Below are positions 14,740 to 24,472 of a stretch of 64,000 nucleotides of DNA, one piece after another (within the stretch, counting starts at the first letter, position 1; each line of letters opens with the position of its first letter). The DNA is taken from contig NC_010321.1 of the NCBI RefSeq assembly GCF_000019085.1, positions 690,501-754,500 of the forward strand, written 5' to 3'. A program made the position numbers and the translations under genes. The notes beneath the pieces are model-generated. The model worked only from the letters and a program-made list of their open reading frames with translations, made no database searches and was not told where the DNA came from. This DNA comes from Thermoanaerobacter pseudethanolicus ATCC 33223 (GTDB lineage Bacteria > Bacillota > Thermoanaerobacteria > Thermoanaerobacterales > Thermoanaerobacteraceae).

Positions 14740-15486
14740 ATGAATTTTGATAGTTTTTTGTATAATACCAGACCTTTTCTAAATTACCTTTTTGATTTTT
14801 ACAGCAATCTTGACAATAAGAGTCTCAGCAGTGTTATTTATGACGCTGGTGGGGTTGATAAGGTTTCAATACTGATTGTGGATATGGTAAATGGTTTTTG
14901 CAAAAGTGGTCCATTAGCCAGTCCAAGAGTAGCGGGCATAATAGAACCCATAAAAAATTTAATCAAGGCTTCTTATAGAATGGGCATAAAAAATGTCTTT
15001 TTTATAAATGATTCTCATACTGTAGGTGCAGCAGAATTTGGGGAGTTCCCACAACATTGCGTAAAAGGAAGTTTTGAAAGTGAAATTGTGGATGAATTGA
15101 AGGAAGTAATTGAAGGGGAACCGGTAGTTTTTGAAAAGAATTCTTTAAATGCGTTTTTCGGTGGGGAATTAGAAGGTGGAAATGAATTTTTAAAAAAGAC
15201 TTTGGAAATGATAAAAGAAGGAAAATCTACTTTTATTGTAGTAGGAGATTGCACTGATTTATGCGTTTACCAGACGGCTATGTCTATAAAAATGATTGCA
15301 AATGCCAATAATCTTAAAGTTAATGTAATTGTACCAGAAAATTGTGTCGAGACCTATGACATTTCTGTCAAAACTGCCCAGTCCCTCAAGATAATGCCTC
15401 ATGATGGTGATTTGGTACATACTATGTTTTTGTACCATATGAAATTAAACGGTATAGAAATTGTAAAGGAATTGTTGGAAGAGTAA
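14740..15486 (+). CDS. Isochorismatase-family cysteine hydrolase (nicotinamidase-like)
   Basis: A 248-residue protein with the Asp-Lys-Cys triad of the family: Asp48 in ILIVDMVNGF, Lys133 in VFEKNSLNAF and Cys175 in GDCTDLCVYQTA. The metal-site-like NDSHTVGAAEF and PQHC segments fit nicotinamidases, which convert nicotinamide to nicotinate for NAD salvage. The first 40 residues are an extra N-terminal part. ATG 14740 has GGAGGG at 14728-14733. A TATAAT at 14701 suggests its own promoter. Other amide substrates are possible. Confidence 0.78.
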   Translation: MNFDSFLYNTRPFLNYLFDFYSNLDNKSLSSVIYDAGGVDKVSILIVDMVNGFCKSGPLASPRVAGIIEPIKNLIKASYRMGIKNVFFINDSHTVGAAEFGEFPQHCVKGSFESEIVDELKEVIEGEPVVFEKNSLNAFFGGELEGGNEFLKKTLEMIKEGKSTFIVVGDCTDLCVYQTAMSIKMIANANNLKVNVIVPENCVETYDISVKTAQSLKIMPHDGDLVHTMFLYHMKLNGIEIVKELLEE

Positions 15487-15659
15487 AGAGTAGGATTAGA
15501 TGAATTTGCAAAAATCATTGCCAATATTTATTTTAAAGGCATGCCAAAAAACATAGTGTAAAATTATCGTAGGATTTTTTGGGTGAAAAAAAACAAGAGA
15601 CAACCCCTGTGATAAAATAGATTATGGAAAACAAAACAATACAGAAAGGGGTGTCTCTT

Positions 15660-15779
15660 GTGAAAAAACATATCTTTGAGGATATTATACTACAAAATGC
15701 TCTAAATTTCACTAAGGAAGTAGTAGAAATTTTTGGTGATTTATTAAAGGTTAGTTGTATAATTAAATGCAACAGATAA
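15660..15779 (+). pseudogene. N-terminal piece of the ISLre2 transposase
   Basis: GTG 15660 behind AGAAAGGGG encodes [17 protein letters not shown] and on to EIFGDLL. The frame then enters the inserted IS30 element at 15749 and stops at 15777-15779. An in-frame ATG at 15624 is an alternative start. The remainder of the protein resumes at 17105. Confidence 0.8.
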
Positions 15780-15817
15780 AAGAATAGAAACCATAGTGAA
15801 AATCGTGTATGATATAG

Positions 15818-16895
<1,078 letters not shown>

Positions 16896-16897
<2 letters not shown>

Positions 16898-17013
16898 GCC
16901 CATCCATTATAAAGTTTAGAGCTCGTTCGTGATTTGTCAAGGGGCAGGCTTCGCCTGACTTTAACCCTTGACAAATCACGACCTTCGCTCAACTTGTTAA
17001 CTAAGATGGGCTT
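16896..17013. repeat. Long nested inverted repeat inside the IS30 element
   Basis: The outer arms AAGCCCATC (16896-16904) and GATGGGCTT (17005-17013) enclose a perfect 16-bp stem CGTGATTTGTCAAGGG (16928-16943) with its complement at 16965-16980. That stem is capped by a GCAGGCTTCGCCTG-type minihairpin. It starts at the transposase stop codon. It lacks a T-run directly after the stem, so its role is not simply termination. Confidence 0.75.
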
Positions 17014-17104
17014 AAGGTTATATATGATTTGTTCCAAATCCTATATCTACATGATTTTCATTAGGTGTTGCATTTAATATTGCAATTTATAGTGATTTAT
17101 TAAA

Positions 17105-18419
17105 TAAAGGAATGAATATTACAGAGCTTGCAGCAAGGATAAAGGAACTGACGGACAAACTAGGTAGAGAGGCAATAGAAGCAATTATTGAAGAGTTAGA
17201 TAGGATAATAAAAGAAGATAAGAGAAGGAAAGAAAAATGGGTAGTAGAGAGGAAAGATAAAAAGAGATTAACGACAGTCCTTGGGGATATTGAATATGAG
17301 AGGACATATTACAAATCTAAAGAGGATGGAAGATATACATATTTGGTGGATGATGCATTAGAGATAGGACGGCACGATAGGATAGAAAAGGGAGTAAAAA
17401 TAAAGTTAGTAGAAAACGCAATAGAAGAATCATATGAAATAAGCAGTAAAAAAGCATGTCCAGAGGAGTTAAGTAAACAGACGGTATTAAACGCAATAAG
17501 GGAAATAGGAGAAGTAGAGGTAAAGAGAGAAATAAAAGAGAAGAAAGAAGTAAGGGTATTATACATAGAAGCAGATGAAGACCATGTGCCTTTGCAAGAT
17601 GGCAGCAATGAAACACCGCGATTGATATACATACATGAAGGTAAAGAAGAGAAAAATGGTAGAAATGTACTGAGAAATGTGCATTACAAGGCATACGTAG
17701 GAGAGAAAGCTGAAGACATATGGATAGATGTAGCAAATTACATAGAAGAAAATTACAAGGAAGAGAAGATAGAGAAGATATACATAGCAGGAGATGGAGC
17801 ACCGTGGATAAAAGAGGGATTAGAGTGGATAGCAAAATCAAGGTTTGTGTTAGACAGATATCATTTAAACAAATACGTATTAAAAGCAACATCAAAAGAG
17901 CCAAAGTATAGAGATAAGATATGGAGAGCAATAAATGAAGGGGATAAAGAAGGAGTAAAGAAGGTATTGGATGAGTTAATAAAGGCAGCAGAGGAAGAGA
18001 GAGAAAAAGAGAAGGTAAAAGAGGCCAAGAGGTACATACTAAATAATTGGGAAGGAGTAGAGATATACAGTAAAGACAAAGATGTAATAGGGTGCAGTGC
18101 AGAAGGGCATATAAGTCATGTATTTTCTTCTAGATTAAGTAGGAATCCACTAGGGTGGAGTAGAGAAGGATTAAAGTTAATGGCGAAATTAAGAGTATTT
18201 AGCAAGAACGGAGGAGATTTAAGAGAAATAGAATGGGGTAAGAAAGAGAATATAAATGCAGGGAGCTACAAATTAACAAAGAAGCAAATAAAAGAGGCGG
18301 TAAGGAGAATTAAAACGTCTACAAATGAAAAGATAAATAATATTACAGTTTTAAATATAGGGAAAGTTACACCAATATATAGGATTTTAAGAGCAATAAA
18401 ATATGCGCAAGTTATATAA
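17105..18419 (+). pseudogene. Main part of the ISLre2 (UPF0236) transposase, cut off from its start
   Basis: In frame from the IS30 junction the protein reads [16 protein letters not shown] and continues for about 437 residues to TAA at 18417-18419. The acidic residues in [19 protein letters not shown] and [10 protein letters not shown] are candidate catalytic residues of this family. An internal ATG at 17112 could give a 435-residue product, but it lacks a good ribosome site. Joined to the first piece it would make a full transposase of about 467 residues. Confidence 0.85.
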
Positions 18420-18517
18420 AAAAAATGATAGTTAGAAACCTTGAATTAATAATTTTTAGGGGTTGTCTTTAAAAAATATCCTACAGTATCTTGACACTAT
18501 CGCCAAAAAATTCTATA

Positions 18518-18580
18518 TTGACTTTTTTAAAATTTGGTATATAATATTTTTAAAAGAAAATTAGGACGGATGTCCGAATT
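18518..18580 (+). promoter_or_regulatory. Promoter and palindromic operator of the TetR unit
   Basis: TTGACT (18518-18523), 16 bp, TATAAT (18540-18545). Right after the start point lies the palindrome AATT-A-GGAC-GGAT-GTCC-G-AATT (18559-18580), a typical TetR-family operator shape. It probably mediates autorepression by the regulator encoded downstream. The ISLre2 insertion ends only 17 bases before the -35 box. Confidence 0.75.
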
Positions 18581-18601
18581 AATTTCAAAGGAGAGGTTGC
18601 C

Positions 18602-18700
18602 ATGACAAATTTGATAGAAAAATCTATTAATTTTGGGTTAGGATTATTTGCATTATCGCGAGAGAAAATAGAAAAAATAGTAGAGGAACTTAAGGAGTAA
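18602..18700 (+). CDS. Small 32-residue protein upstream of the TetR gene
   Basis: MTNLIEKSINFGLGLFALSREKIEKIVEELKE, read in two parts as MTNLIEKSINFGLGLF and ALSREKIEKIVEELKE, has GGAGAGG upstream (18590-18596) and lies between the operator and the TetR gene. It resembles the first third of the phasin/PhaF-like helical proteins often found beside such regulators, ending early. It may be a truncated relic that is still translated, or a genuine small amphipathic peptide. Confidence 0.55.
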   Translation: MTNLIEKSINFGLGLFALSREKIEKIVEELKE

Positions 18701-18706
18701 TCCAAT

Positions 18707-19276
18707 ATGGAAGAAAGAAACCAATCACAAAGAATATTAAATGCTGCATATAAATGCATTTCAACTAAAGGCTATGCTAATGTTTCGTTAAGAGATATTG
18801 CAGAGGAAGCTGGTGTTGTATTAAGCCAATTGCATTATTATTTTGGTAGTAAGGAAGGGCTTTTTACAGAGGTAATAAAGATGATGATAGATAAATATTT
18901 AGAAGAAATAAATGAAGCTTTGAGTATAGGAGAAACTGCAAAGGATAAGATGCTATCCTTAGTGAAATTTTTTAAAGACCTGTTAAGTAATAATCCGGGA
19001 CTTTTTAAACTGTTGTACGATTTTACAGGTTTAGCCATGTGGTCCTCTTCTTTTAACAGTTTATTAAAGGATTTATTTAATGATTTATCTAAAATGATTG
19101 AGGAAAAAATTTTAAGTAATAGTGCTTTAGGAGACAATTTTAAAAGTTATTCTCCACGAGCAGTAGCGAGAATGATACTTGGTGCAATGTTTGGTACGGG
19201 AATTCAAGTGATTTTAGATTCTAATGAAAATGAAATTTTGGATGCGTTAAATGCCATACAAATTATTTTTGAGTAA
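18707..19276 (+). CDS. TetR/AcrR-family transcriptional regulator
   Basis: A 189-residue protein with the N-terminal HTH of the family (ILNAAYKCISTKGYANVSLRDIAEEAG split over residues 10-36, then SQLHYYFGSKEGLF). The C-terminal helices form a ligand pocket whose effector is unknown. The gene follows a palindromic operator at 18559 and precedes a patatin-type hydrolase gene by 14 bases. A lipid or fatty acid effector is a reasonable guess, not shown by the sequence. Confidence 0.9.
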   Translation: MEERNQSQRILNAAYKCISTKGYANVSLRDIAEEAGVVLSQLHYYFGSKEGLFTEVIKMMIDKYLEEINEALSIGETAKDKMLSLVKFFKDLLSNNPGLFKLLYDFTGLAMWSSSFNSLLKDLFNDLSKMIEEKILSNSALGDNFKSYSPRAVARMILGAMFGTGIQVILDSNENEILDALNAIQIIFE

Positions 19277-19290
19277 AATGGTGATGGAAA

Positions 19291-20154
19291 ATGAGACCAA
19301 AAGTAGGACTTATACTAGGTGGTGGAGCAGCAAGAGGATATGCGCACTTAGGTATACTAAAAAGATTTGAAGAAGAAAATATTCCTATTGACTTTATAAT
19401 AGGCATAAGTATGGGAGCGATAATAGGAGCAATCTATGCTTCAGGACATAATGTAGACAAACTTATAAGTGATGCAAAAAAGATTAATATGTTAAAATTT
19501 TTAAACTTATTGGATTTTAAAACATCACAAACTGGTTTGGTAAAAGGCGAAAAAATAGAAAAATATTTGCAGGTCTATATAAAAGAAAGATTTGAAGAGC
19601 TTAATATCCCTCTATATATTGTGGCTACGGATATTCACACAGGAAAAGAAGTAGTATTCTCAGAAGGAGACTTGATAAAAGCTATAAGAGCAAGTATTTC
19701 TATTCCTGTCATTTTTGAACCTGTGGAATACAATGGAACCAAGTTAGTTGATGGGTCAATTATTGATTTTGACGCAGTAGGATTAGCAGCTAAATTGGGT
19801 GCAGACATAATTATAGAATGTGATGTGAGCTCTAGCATAGATATGGGAGTTTTTGAAAAAACCTTTTATTCTTTAGCTAATAGTGATAAGTTGCTGCCTC
19901 TAAAAAAATATTTCAATTTAAAAAGGACAGCGCCTGAAATTATATCCATTACAGCTACAACTATGAAGTTATTAAAAGACAGTTCTAACAAAAATTCTGA
20001 AAAAACAGAGAGGGGTAAAAGAGTCTATACAATAAAACCTAATGTTAATAATATTCGCTGGTATAGGTTTGACCAGGCGGGAAAATGCATAAATATGGGA
20101 TTTGAAGCTGCCGATTCTATTGTTTGGAGAATAAAGAGAGAACTGGAAGTATAG
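19291..20154 (+). CDS. Patatin-like phospholipase family protein (RssA/YlbK type)
   Basis: A 287-residue serine hydrolase. The oxyanion loop GGGAARGYAHLG is at residues 10-21, the nucleophile Ser40 lies in GISMG, and Asp154 lies in VDGSI, giving the Ser-Asp dyad. This architecture is typical of bacterial NTE/RssA-like proteins acting on phospholipids or lysophospholipids. No signal peptide is seen, so it is cytoplasmic or peripheral. It is co-transcribed with the TetR regulator. Confidence 0.9.
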   Translation: MRPKVGLILGGGAARGYAHLGILKRFEEENIPIDFIIGISMGAIIGAIYASGHNVDKLISDAKKINMLKFLNLLDFKTSQTGLVKGEKIEKYLQVYIKERFEELNIPLYIVATDIHTGKEVVFSEGDLIKAIRASISIPVIFEPVEYNGTKLVDGSIIDFDAVGLAAKLGADIIIECDVSSSIDMGVFEKTFYSLANSDKLLPLKKYFNLKRTAPEIISITATTMKLLKDSSNKNSEKTERGKRVYTIKPNVNNIRWYRFDQAGKCINMGFEAADSIVWRIKRELEV

Positions 20155-20380
20155 AATAAACAACTCCCATTGATGTGAAAAAAGGAATGGAAAATACTTT
20201 TATAACTTTAAAAATCATATTGAACACCTCATATAATTATATGCTCTAGGTTTTAGCAAAAAACATAGAAAAACGGATATTTTTTTTGCTAAAGGGAGAA
20301 ATACTGAATAAATATAAGGAAAAATTCAAAATATTAGAAGATATGAGGTAATTTCAAGCTATATCCGATTTCTTCCCCTG
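20155..20380. other. Intergenic stretch without recognisable gene
   Basis: AT-rich sequence after the patatin gene. No open frame of interest, no clear terminator stem and no repeat was recognised by eye. It ends at the extended -10 promoter of the structured RNA. Confidence 0.5.
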
Positions 20381-20389
20381 TGGTATAAT
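20381..20389 (+). promoter_or_regulatory. Extended -10 promoter of the structured RNA / zinc-ribbon transcript
   Basis: TGGTATAAT (TGn-TATAAT) at 20381-20389; no good -35 is visible, which is usual for extended -10 promoters. Transcription would begin about 45 bases before the structured RNA's closing stem. Confidence 0.6.
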
Positions 20390-20441
20390 AAAAATTGAAA
20401 TGGAAATCAAAATTTTAAGATTATTTAATGCACAAATCAAA

Positions 20442-20569
20442 AGCTGCTTATACTGGAATAAATTTAATTACAGGAGGTGTGTTGGACACGCCAGAGAAGG
20501 AACAGATGGCAGTCTGTGACTCTGCAGCCCACTAATTCATTGGCGATGCAGTTCATAGTGTAAGCAGCT
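20442..20569 (+). ncRNA. Unassigned structured RNA (closed multi-branch fold)
   Basis: A perfect 9-bp closing stem AGCTGCTTA (20442-20450) / TAAGCAGCT (20561-20569), extendable to 13 bp with one mismatch, encloses three local hairpins: GGTGTG/CACGCC, a composite CAGAG-ACAGA / TCTGT-CTCTG stem, and CACTA/TAGTG. The TAGTG arm can pair either with CACTA or as part of the closing stem, so alternative folds exist. The sequence is much GC-richer than its surroundings and not open for coding. I do not recognise a riboswitch or RNA family. It lies directly in front of a zinc-ribbon gene. Confidence 0.6.
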
Positions 20570-20587
20570 AATTAAGAGGTGATTGCT

Positions 20588-20758
20588 GTGGAATGCCCAA
20601 ATTGCAAAAGTACGAATGTGGGCAAAATAGGGAATAACCTGTATTTTTGCAGGGATTGCAATTGCGAGATAAAGATAAAAAAGTGCACAGCTGTTGTGAG
20701 CATGTATGATTCGGAAGGTTGCATAAGCAAGAGATTTAAAGTTTGTTACAATGCATAA
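20588..20758 (+). CDS. Small zinc-ribbon protein
   Basis: A 56-residue protein starting at GTG 20588 behind AAGAGGTG (20574-20581). The sequence begins VECPNCKSTNVGKIGNN and continues LYFCRDCNCEIKIKK, a classic CxxC...CxxC zinc-ribbon; two more cysteines sit in the tail. It may bind nucleic acid, given its size and its place only 18 bases after a structured RNA. A terminator follows immediately. No family name can be given. Confidence 0.65.
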   Translation: MECPNCKSTNVGKIGNNLYFCRDCNCEIKIKKCTAVVSMYDSEGCISKRFKVCYNA

Positions 20759-20786
20759 AGGAGGGGTAGTCCCCTCTATTTATTTT
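20759..20786 (+). terminator. Terminator of the zinc-ribbon transcript
   Basis: GAGGGG-TAGT-CCCCTC stem (20761-20776) followed by TATTTATTTT. Confidence 0.8.
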
Positions 20787-20904
20787 GTGAAAAAAAAGTG
20801 ATATTATAAAATTGCATATAAAGTTTCATTTTGGAATGAAAACAATATATTATTGATAGACTATAGATGGAGTAGTTAAACTTTAAATTTTGAGGAGTGG
20901 TAGA

Positions 20905-21810
20905 GTGATTGAGATAGTTGACAAATTGAAGGATATCCTTAGAGAAGGGAAATTGTATTTAAACGAGCCCATGAAAAGACACACTTCTTTTAAAATAGGT
21001 GGACCTGCAGATGTGTTAGTTGTACCAAATAATCGTAAAGAATTATTGGAAGTCATATTTTTGTTGAAAGGAGAAAACATTCCTTTTTTTATACTAGGAA
21101 ATGGTACTAATTTATTGGTAAGTGAAAAGGGCATTAGAGGAGTTGTAATAAAATTATCCTCTTTAAGGAATGTAATGGTAGAAGGTAATAGCATAATTGC
21201 TGAAGCGGGAGCCCCTCTTTCCTATATTGCCAATGTGGCACTTGTACATGAACTTGCGGGATTTGAATTTGCTAGCGGGATTCCTGGCACTTTAGGTGGA
21301 GCAATAGTGATGAACGCAGGAGCTTATGGGCCTGAAATGAAGGACGTGGTAGAAAAGGTAGAGGTTTTAGATGAAAAAGGCAATATATTGATTTTATCAA
21401 ACGAAGAAATGAATTTTTCCTATAGACACAGCATTATTCAAGAAAAGGATTGGATTGTTTTAAGAGCATGGCTTAGTTTAACAAAGGGGAAATACGAAGA
21501 AATAAAAAGCAAAATGGAGGAACTAAATGCAAAAAGAAAGGAAAAACAGCCTTTAGAGTATCCCAGTGCCGGAAGTACTTTTAAAAGGCCACCTGGATAT
21601 TATGCTGGAAAATTGATTGAGGAGGCAGGACTTAAAGGTTATTCAATTGGAGGGGCTAAAGTTTCTGAAAAGCATTCGGGATTTATTATAAATACTGGCA
21701 ATGCAACTTTCTACGATGTTTTAAATTTGATTGAACATATACAAAAAGTAGTAAAAGAAAAGTTTGGAGTGGAACTTGTACCAGAAATAAAAATAGTAGG
21801 AGAGAAATAG
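20905..21810 (+). CDS. murB: UDP-N-acetylenolpyruvoylglucosamine reductase
   Basis: A 301-residue FAD enzyme that reduces enolpyruvyl-UDP-GlcNAc to UDP-MurNAc in peptidoglycan synthesis. FAD-binding motifs are visible (FFILGNGTNLLV, GIPGTLGGAIVMNAGAYG), with the catalytic YPSAGSTFKRP segment near residue 210 and the late GLKGYSIGGAKVSEKHSGFIIN split over two motifs. The type II MurB length fits. GTG 20905 is spaced 7 bases after GAGGAG (20892-20897). It leads the murB-PHP-rapZ-yvcK operon; each gene abuts the next. Confidence 0.95.
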   Translation: MIEIVDKLKDILREGKLYLNEPMKRHTSFKIGGPADVLVVPNNRKELLEVIFLLKGENIPFFILGNGTNLLVSEKGIRGVVIKLSSLRNVMVEGNSIIAEAGAPLSYIANVALVHELAGFEFASGIPGTLGGAIVMNAGAYGPEMKDVVEKVEVLDEKGNILILSNEEMNFSYRHSIIQEKDWIVLRAWLSLTKGKYEEIKSKMEELNAKRKEKQPLEYPSAGSTFKRPPGYYAGKLIEEAGLKGYSIGGAKVSEKHSGFIINTGNATFYDVLNLIEHIQKVVKEKFGVELVPEIKIVGEK

Positions 21811-22554
21811 GTGATTAGACAAATGAGAATTTTTGCTGATTATCACACCCATACGGTATACAGCCATGGCAAAGGTACAATAGAGGATAATGTGAAAAGG
21901 GCAATAGAAATTGGACTTGAGGTAATTGCGATTACTGACCATGGACCAGCTCATGTATTTTATGGTTTAAGAAAAAGGGATTTTAAAAAAATGAGGGAGG
22001 AAATAGATAAGATTAATGAAAAATATCCTCAAATTAAAGTGCTGATGGGAGTAGAAGCTAATTTAATCAGCTTAGAAGGAGATATTGATGTTCCAGATGA
22101 ACTTATGAAATATTTAGATATTTTGCTTATGGGATATCATGAAGGAGTTATGCCTAAAGACTTTAGAAGTACTTTACAGCTTTTTGGTAAGAACATGGCA
22201 AGTAAATATTTTATTTCCTTGCGGGAAGAGATGAGAGAAAAAAATACTCAAGCGATGATTAATGCTATAAAAAAGTACAAAATTGACATAATAACACACC
22301 CCGGAGCAAAAGTAGACATTGATACACAAAAGCTTGCAAAGGCAGCAAAAGAGAAAGGAACGGCTCTTGAGATTAATTCTAGTCATGGTTATATGACAGT
22401 TGAATATGTAAAGATAGCCAAAAAAGAGGGGTGCAAATTTGTAATAAACAGCGATGCCCATACGCCTCATAAAGTAGGAGACTTTAAAAGGGGAATAGAA
22501 ATAGCAAAAGAGGCGGGACTAACAGAAGAAGATATAATAAACGCAAAGAGGTGA
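21811..22554 (+). CDS. PHP-domain phosphoesterase family protein
   Basis: A 247-residue PHP protein. Metal-binding motifs: DYHTHTVYSHGKG near residues 10-22, ITDHGPAH, then ITHPGAKVD and NSDAHTPHKVG near the end. The fold is shared by histidinol phosphatases and DNA polymerase PHP domains; the substrate here is not known. It starts directly after the murB stop. It is a frequent member of the rapZ-yvcK neighbourhood in thermophilic Firmicutes, so it probably belongs to the same operon. Confidence 0.87.
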   Translation: MIRQMRIFADYHTHTVYSHGKGTIEDNVKRAIEIGLEVIAITDHGPAHVFYGLRKRDFKKMREEIDKINEKYPQIKVLMGVEANLISLEGDIDVPDELMKYLDILLMGYHEGVMPKDFRSTLQLFGKNMASKYFISLREEMREKNTQAMINAIKKYKIDIITHPGAKVDIDTQKLAKAAKEKGTALEINSSHGYMTVEYVKIAKKEGCKFVINSDAHTPHKVGDFKRGIEIAKEAGLTEEDIINAKR

Positions 22555-22559
22555 TATTT

Positions 22560-23414
22560 ATGAGGTTTGTCATAATAACAGGGCTTTCTGGCGCTGGAAA
22601 AACACAGGCATTAAAAGCGATGGAGGATATGGGCTTTTTTTGTATAGACAATTTTCCACCTGCTCTTCTTCCAAAACTTGCTGACCTTTTTTATCACTCA
22701 AAAAATGTTGATAAGGTAGCCCTTGGTATGGATTTAAGAGGTGGCCAGTTTTTTGAGGACATCTATTCTAGCCTTGAGTTTTTGAAAAAAAACAACTACG
22801 ATTACGAAATAGTTTTTTTGGAAGCTTCTGACGAGGTTTTGATAAAGAGGTTTAAAGAAACCAGAAGAAAACATCCTCTCTCTGAGGAAGGTAGAATAGT
22901 TGATGGAATAAATGAGGAAAGAAAGAGACTTGCAGAAATAAGGAAAATTGCCAATAGCATAATAGATACTTCTAATTTAACTTCTTCCCAGTTAAAAGAG
23001 GAATTGTCTAATATCTTTTTAAAAGGGAAAAAGTTTAAAGGAATCATAATAGATATTATGTCTTTTGGATATAAATATGGAATACCTCTTGATGCTGACC
23101 TTGTATTTGATGTGAGGTTTTTGCCTAATCCTTTTTATATTGAAGAGTTAAGACCTTTAACAGGAAATGATGATAAGGTAAAAGAGTACGTGATGAAGTG
23201 GGAGGAAGCAAAGGAGTTTTTAAAAAAATTAGGGGACATGATTAAATTTTTAATCCCGTATTATATAAGAGAAGGTAAATCTCAACTTGTTATAGCTATT
23301 GGATGCACAGGAGGAAAGCATAGGTCTGTTACTATTGCAAATGCCCTTTATGAGTTTCTAAAAAAAGAAGATTATTCTGTTATTTTGCACCATAGAGATA
23401 TAGGAGAGGAGTAA
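22560..23414 (+). CDS. rapZ: RapZ/YvcJ nucleotide-binding protein
   Basis: A 284-residue P-loop protein. Walker A ITGLSGAGKT is at the N-terminus and DNFPPALLP is the family signature. The C-terminal domain carries IGCTGGKHRSVTIAN, which in E. coli RapZ senses glucosamine-6-phosphate and binds small RNAs; Bacillus YvcJ affects competence. ATG 22560 follows AGAGGTG (an in-frame GTG at 22551 is the alternative). It sits in front of yvcK, as in Bacillus. Confidence 0.95.
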   Translation: MRFVIITGLSGAGKTQALKAMEDMGFFCIDNFPPALLPKLADLFYHSKNVDKVALGMDLRGGQFFEDIYSSLEFLKKNNYDYEIVFLEASDEVLIKRFKETRRKHPLSEEGRIVDGINEERKRLAEIRKIANSIIDTSNLTSSQLKEELSNIFLKGKKFKGIIIDIMSFGYKYGIPLDADLVFDVRFLPNPFYIEELRPLTGNDDKVKEYVMKWEEAKEFLKKLGDMIKFLIPYYIREGKSQLVIAIGCTGGKHRSVTIANALYEFLKKEDYSVILHHRDIGEE

Positions 23415-23415
23415 T

Positions 23416-24390
23416 ATGATTATGAAAAATAATTCTAAAGGAGGACCTCGTATTGTTGCTATTGGTGGAGGTACAGGGCTTTCTACTATGTTGAGGGGGT
23501 TAAAATTTTATACAACTAATATTACTGCGGTAGTTACAGTAGCAGATGATGGCGGTGGCTCGGGAATCCTAAGACAGGATTTAGGGATACTGCCGCCTGG
23601 AGATATAAGAAATTGTATACTGGCTTTAGCAAATACAGAGCCTACAATGGAACAACTTTTGCAGTACAGGTTTACTGAGGGAATGTTAAAAGGACAAAAT
23701 TTTGGGAATTTGTTTTTGGCAGCCATGATAGGTATTTCTAAAAATTTTGAAGAAGCTGTAAAAAAGATGAGTGATGTGCTTGCTGTATCTGGAAAAGTTA
23801 TTCCTGTAACTCTTAATGATGTAAGGCTTGTAGCAGAGCTGGAAAACGGGACTATTATTAAAGGGGAATCGCAAATTCCTGTTGTACAACAAAAAGAAAA
23901 CAGCAAGATAAAGAGGATATATATTGAACCTTCTCATGCAGCGCCTTTTGAAGAAGTGTTAGTGGATATATTAAATGCTGATGCCATTATATTGGGTCCT
24001 GGAAGTTTATATACAAGTGTAATACCTAATCTTTTGGTAGATGGAATGTGTGATGCTATTGAAACCTCCAAAGCGGTTAAAATTTATGTATGTAATATCA
24101 TGACACAGCCAGGAGAGACTTTGGGTTATACTGCTTGTGACCATGTGAAGGCTCTTTTTGAACATGGGCTTAAATCTATAGATTACATTATTGTCAACAA
24201 TGGCGAAATTCCTCATGATTATATGGAGCGCTATATAAAAGACATGTCACAACCTGTTGAATACGATAAAAATCAGTTAGAAAGAATGGGAATTAAAGTA
24301 GTAGAAGAAAATTTAGTAGCTTTAAAAAAGGAATTTATAAGGCATAATGAGCAAAAGCTTGCAGAAGTGATTATAAGCCTATTAGTATAA
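23416..24390 (+). CDS. yvcK: YvcK/CofD-like gluconeogenesis factor
   Basis: A 324-residue protein starting with the nucleotide-sugar binding motif IVAIGGGTGLSTMLRGL and VADDGGGSGILRQDLG. YvcK proteins bind UDP-sugars and are needed for growth on gluconeogenic carbon and normal cell shape in Bacillus. The gene lies one base after rapZ. Its usual follower whiA is found only 13.4 kb later, beyond an alpha-glucan gene block. Confidence 0.94.
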   Translation: MIMKNNSKGGPRIVAIGGGTGLSTMLRGLKFYTTNITAVVTVADDGGGSGILRQDLGILPPGDIRNCILALANTEPTMEQLLQYRFTEGMLKGQNFGNLFLAAMIGISKNFEEAVKKMSDVLAVSGKVIPVTLNDVRLVAELENGTIIKGESQIPVVQQKENSKIKRIYIEPSHAAPFEEVLVDILNADAIILGPGSLYTSVIPNLLVDGMCDAIETSKAVKIYVCNIMTQPGETLGYTACDHVKALFEHGLKSIDYIIVNNGEIPHDYMERYIKDMSQPVEYDKNQLERMGIKVVEENLVALKKEFIRHNEQKLAEVIISLLV

Positions 24391-24427
24391 ATGCAAAATT
24401 TTAGTCTATGTTGTACAAAAAAATATA

Positions 24428-24456
24428 TTGACATTTGTTGAAATAAGATATACAAT
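24428..24456 (+). promoter_or_regulatory. Promoter of the amylase/maltodextrin genes
   Basis: TTGACA (24428-24433), 17 bp, TACAAT (24451-24456). Confidence 0.8.
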
Positions 24457-24472
24457 ATTATTAAAAGCAAGC

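Noticed and set aside
17317-17931. A 204-codon minus-strand frame, leucine- and serine-rich
   Set aside because: It is antisense to the purine-rich ISLre2 transposase gene; its low-complexity composition is a by-product of that gene's codon use, and there is no ribosome site.
23508-23906. A 132-codon minus-strand frame
   Set aside because: It is antisense to yvcK, whose frame has clear family motifs throughout.
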